Shown piece after piece: positions 5,862 to 6,331 of a DNA stretch of 6,331 nt (positions are counted from its first letter, which is position 1; the number at the start of each line of letters is the position of its first letter). The stretch comes from Calditrichota bacterium (GTDB lineage: Bacteria; Calditrichota; Calditrichia; RBG-13-44-9): positions 1 through 6,331 of the forward strand of contig JAJRXE010000366.1 in the NCBI GenBank assembly GCA_024276455.1. Reading direction: 5' to 3'. Position numbers and translations under genes: made by a program. A model generated the notes under the pieces. The model was not told the DNA's origin and searched no databases. It was given only the letters and a program-made list of their open reading frames with translations.

Positions 5862-6331
5862 TCAAAGTTTTTGGTCTTCCCACAATGCAATATAATATTT
5901 TTTTCCCCGCAGAATAAATCGAAAAAGTACTTCCCCATTCAGGGTCGGAATGGATTGGCCACCGTCGATGGTCAACGTAAAGGTTACTTTGTACTCCGGA
6001 TTAAATTTAAACGTGTCCAGAGGCAAAATGGTGTTCCAGGTTAAATCCAGCCGATTGAAATAGCGGAACATGCGGGCGGTGATGCGTAAATCGGTGTCGC
6101 GCCCCCACTCCAGCGGTTGCGGCGGGTACACGTTGTAATCCCAACTCCGGAAAATAAAGGTCGAATCCAGTACATCGCTGTAAATCAACGAATCTTTAAA
6201 GGTGTAAGCGAAACGGAAATTTTGCAACACCTCTTCCGGGGTTTTTTGCTGAGTAATCAGACCGGAAGTGGGGGAATAATCCGTGACCAGCATGGGAGCA
6301 AAGGGATTCCGACAAGCCAGAATCAAAAGAA
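5862..6331 (-). CDS. Small lipoprotein, probable NTF2-like fold (5' end beyond window)
   Basis: The reading frame stays open to the right edge. Its first visible residues, L-L-I-L-A-C, form a lipobox, so the start codon and most of the signal peptide lie outside the window. The TTG at 6326-6324 is internal to the signal peptide, not a credible start. The mature protein would begin at the Cys and have about 150 residues. It has an N-terminal helical part (TPEEVLQNFRFAYTFKDS, then a YSDVLDSTFIFR stretch), a WGRDTDLRITARMF stretch, and C-terminal beta strands ending in GKKYYIALWEDQ. This layout resembles NTF2-like/SnoaL-type domains and a family of uncharacterised lipoproteins I associate with FCB-group bacteria (recognition from memory, not a search). 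No catalytic motif is visible. It is upstream of the PdxJ-like gene, with 12 bases between stop and ATG. Confidence 0.6.
   Translation of the reverse strand, partial: LLILACRNPFAPMLVTDYSPTSGLITQQKTPEEVLQNFRFAYTFKDSLIYSDVLDSTFIFRSWDYNVYPPQPLEWGRDTDLRITARMFRYFNRLDLTWNTILPLDTFKFNPEYKVTFTLTIDGGQSIPTLNGEVLFRFILRGKKYYIALWEDQKL

Overview
The window looks like a piece of chromosome from a Gram-negative, flagellated bacterium of moderate GC content (mid-40s to low-50s per cent by eye). The evidence is a flagellar-type sigma factor (FliA), an O-antigen ligase/polymerase-type membrane protein, and a lipoprotein with a lipobox. The lipoprotein resembles small NTF2-like lipoproteins I associate with the wider FCB group (Calditrichota, KSB1, Zixibacteria and similar lineages). 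That placement is inference and not certain. I see no IS element, CRISPR array, tRNA or rRNA.

Left part (1-3778, all + strand): a sigma-28 gene (72-830) is followed by two soluble histidine-kinase genes. The first (962-2383) is coiled coil-GAF-HisKA-HATPase. The second (2585-3778) is receiver-HisKA-HATPase. The gaps of 131 and 206 bases are long enough for separate control. The second gap holds a good match to a sigma-28 promoter (2458-2484, TAAA-type -35, 11-base spacer, GGCGATAA -10), so the sigma factor upstream may transcribe the second kinase. Both gaps share an identical 9-mer and a similar 15-mer. Both kinases keep the phosphorylatable His but have lost signature residues of the ATP-binding domain, including the Mg-binding Asn of the N box. 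They may be a phosphorelay or scaffold pair that depends on another ATP-using kinase.

Middle (3779-5141, + strand): a 130-base gap with an imperfect 10-bp inverted repeat leads into a polytopic O-antigen ligase/Wzy-family protein (3909-5141) with no visible Shine-Dalgarno.

Right part (5133-6331, - strand): a lipoprotein gene running off the right edge sits 12 bases upstream of a PdxJ-family gene (ATG at 5849), in an apparent operon. The PdxJ-like protein keeps the barrel scaffold but lacks nearly all known catalytic and phosphate-binding residues of pyridoxine 5'-phosphate synthase, so its activity is doubtful. It converges on the O-antigen ligase gene with a 9-base overlap of 3' ends.

The strongest leads are the sigma-28 promoter/kinase circuit, the paired degenerate kinases, and the PdxJ paralogue with a rebuilt active site.
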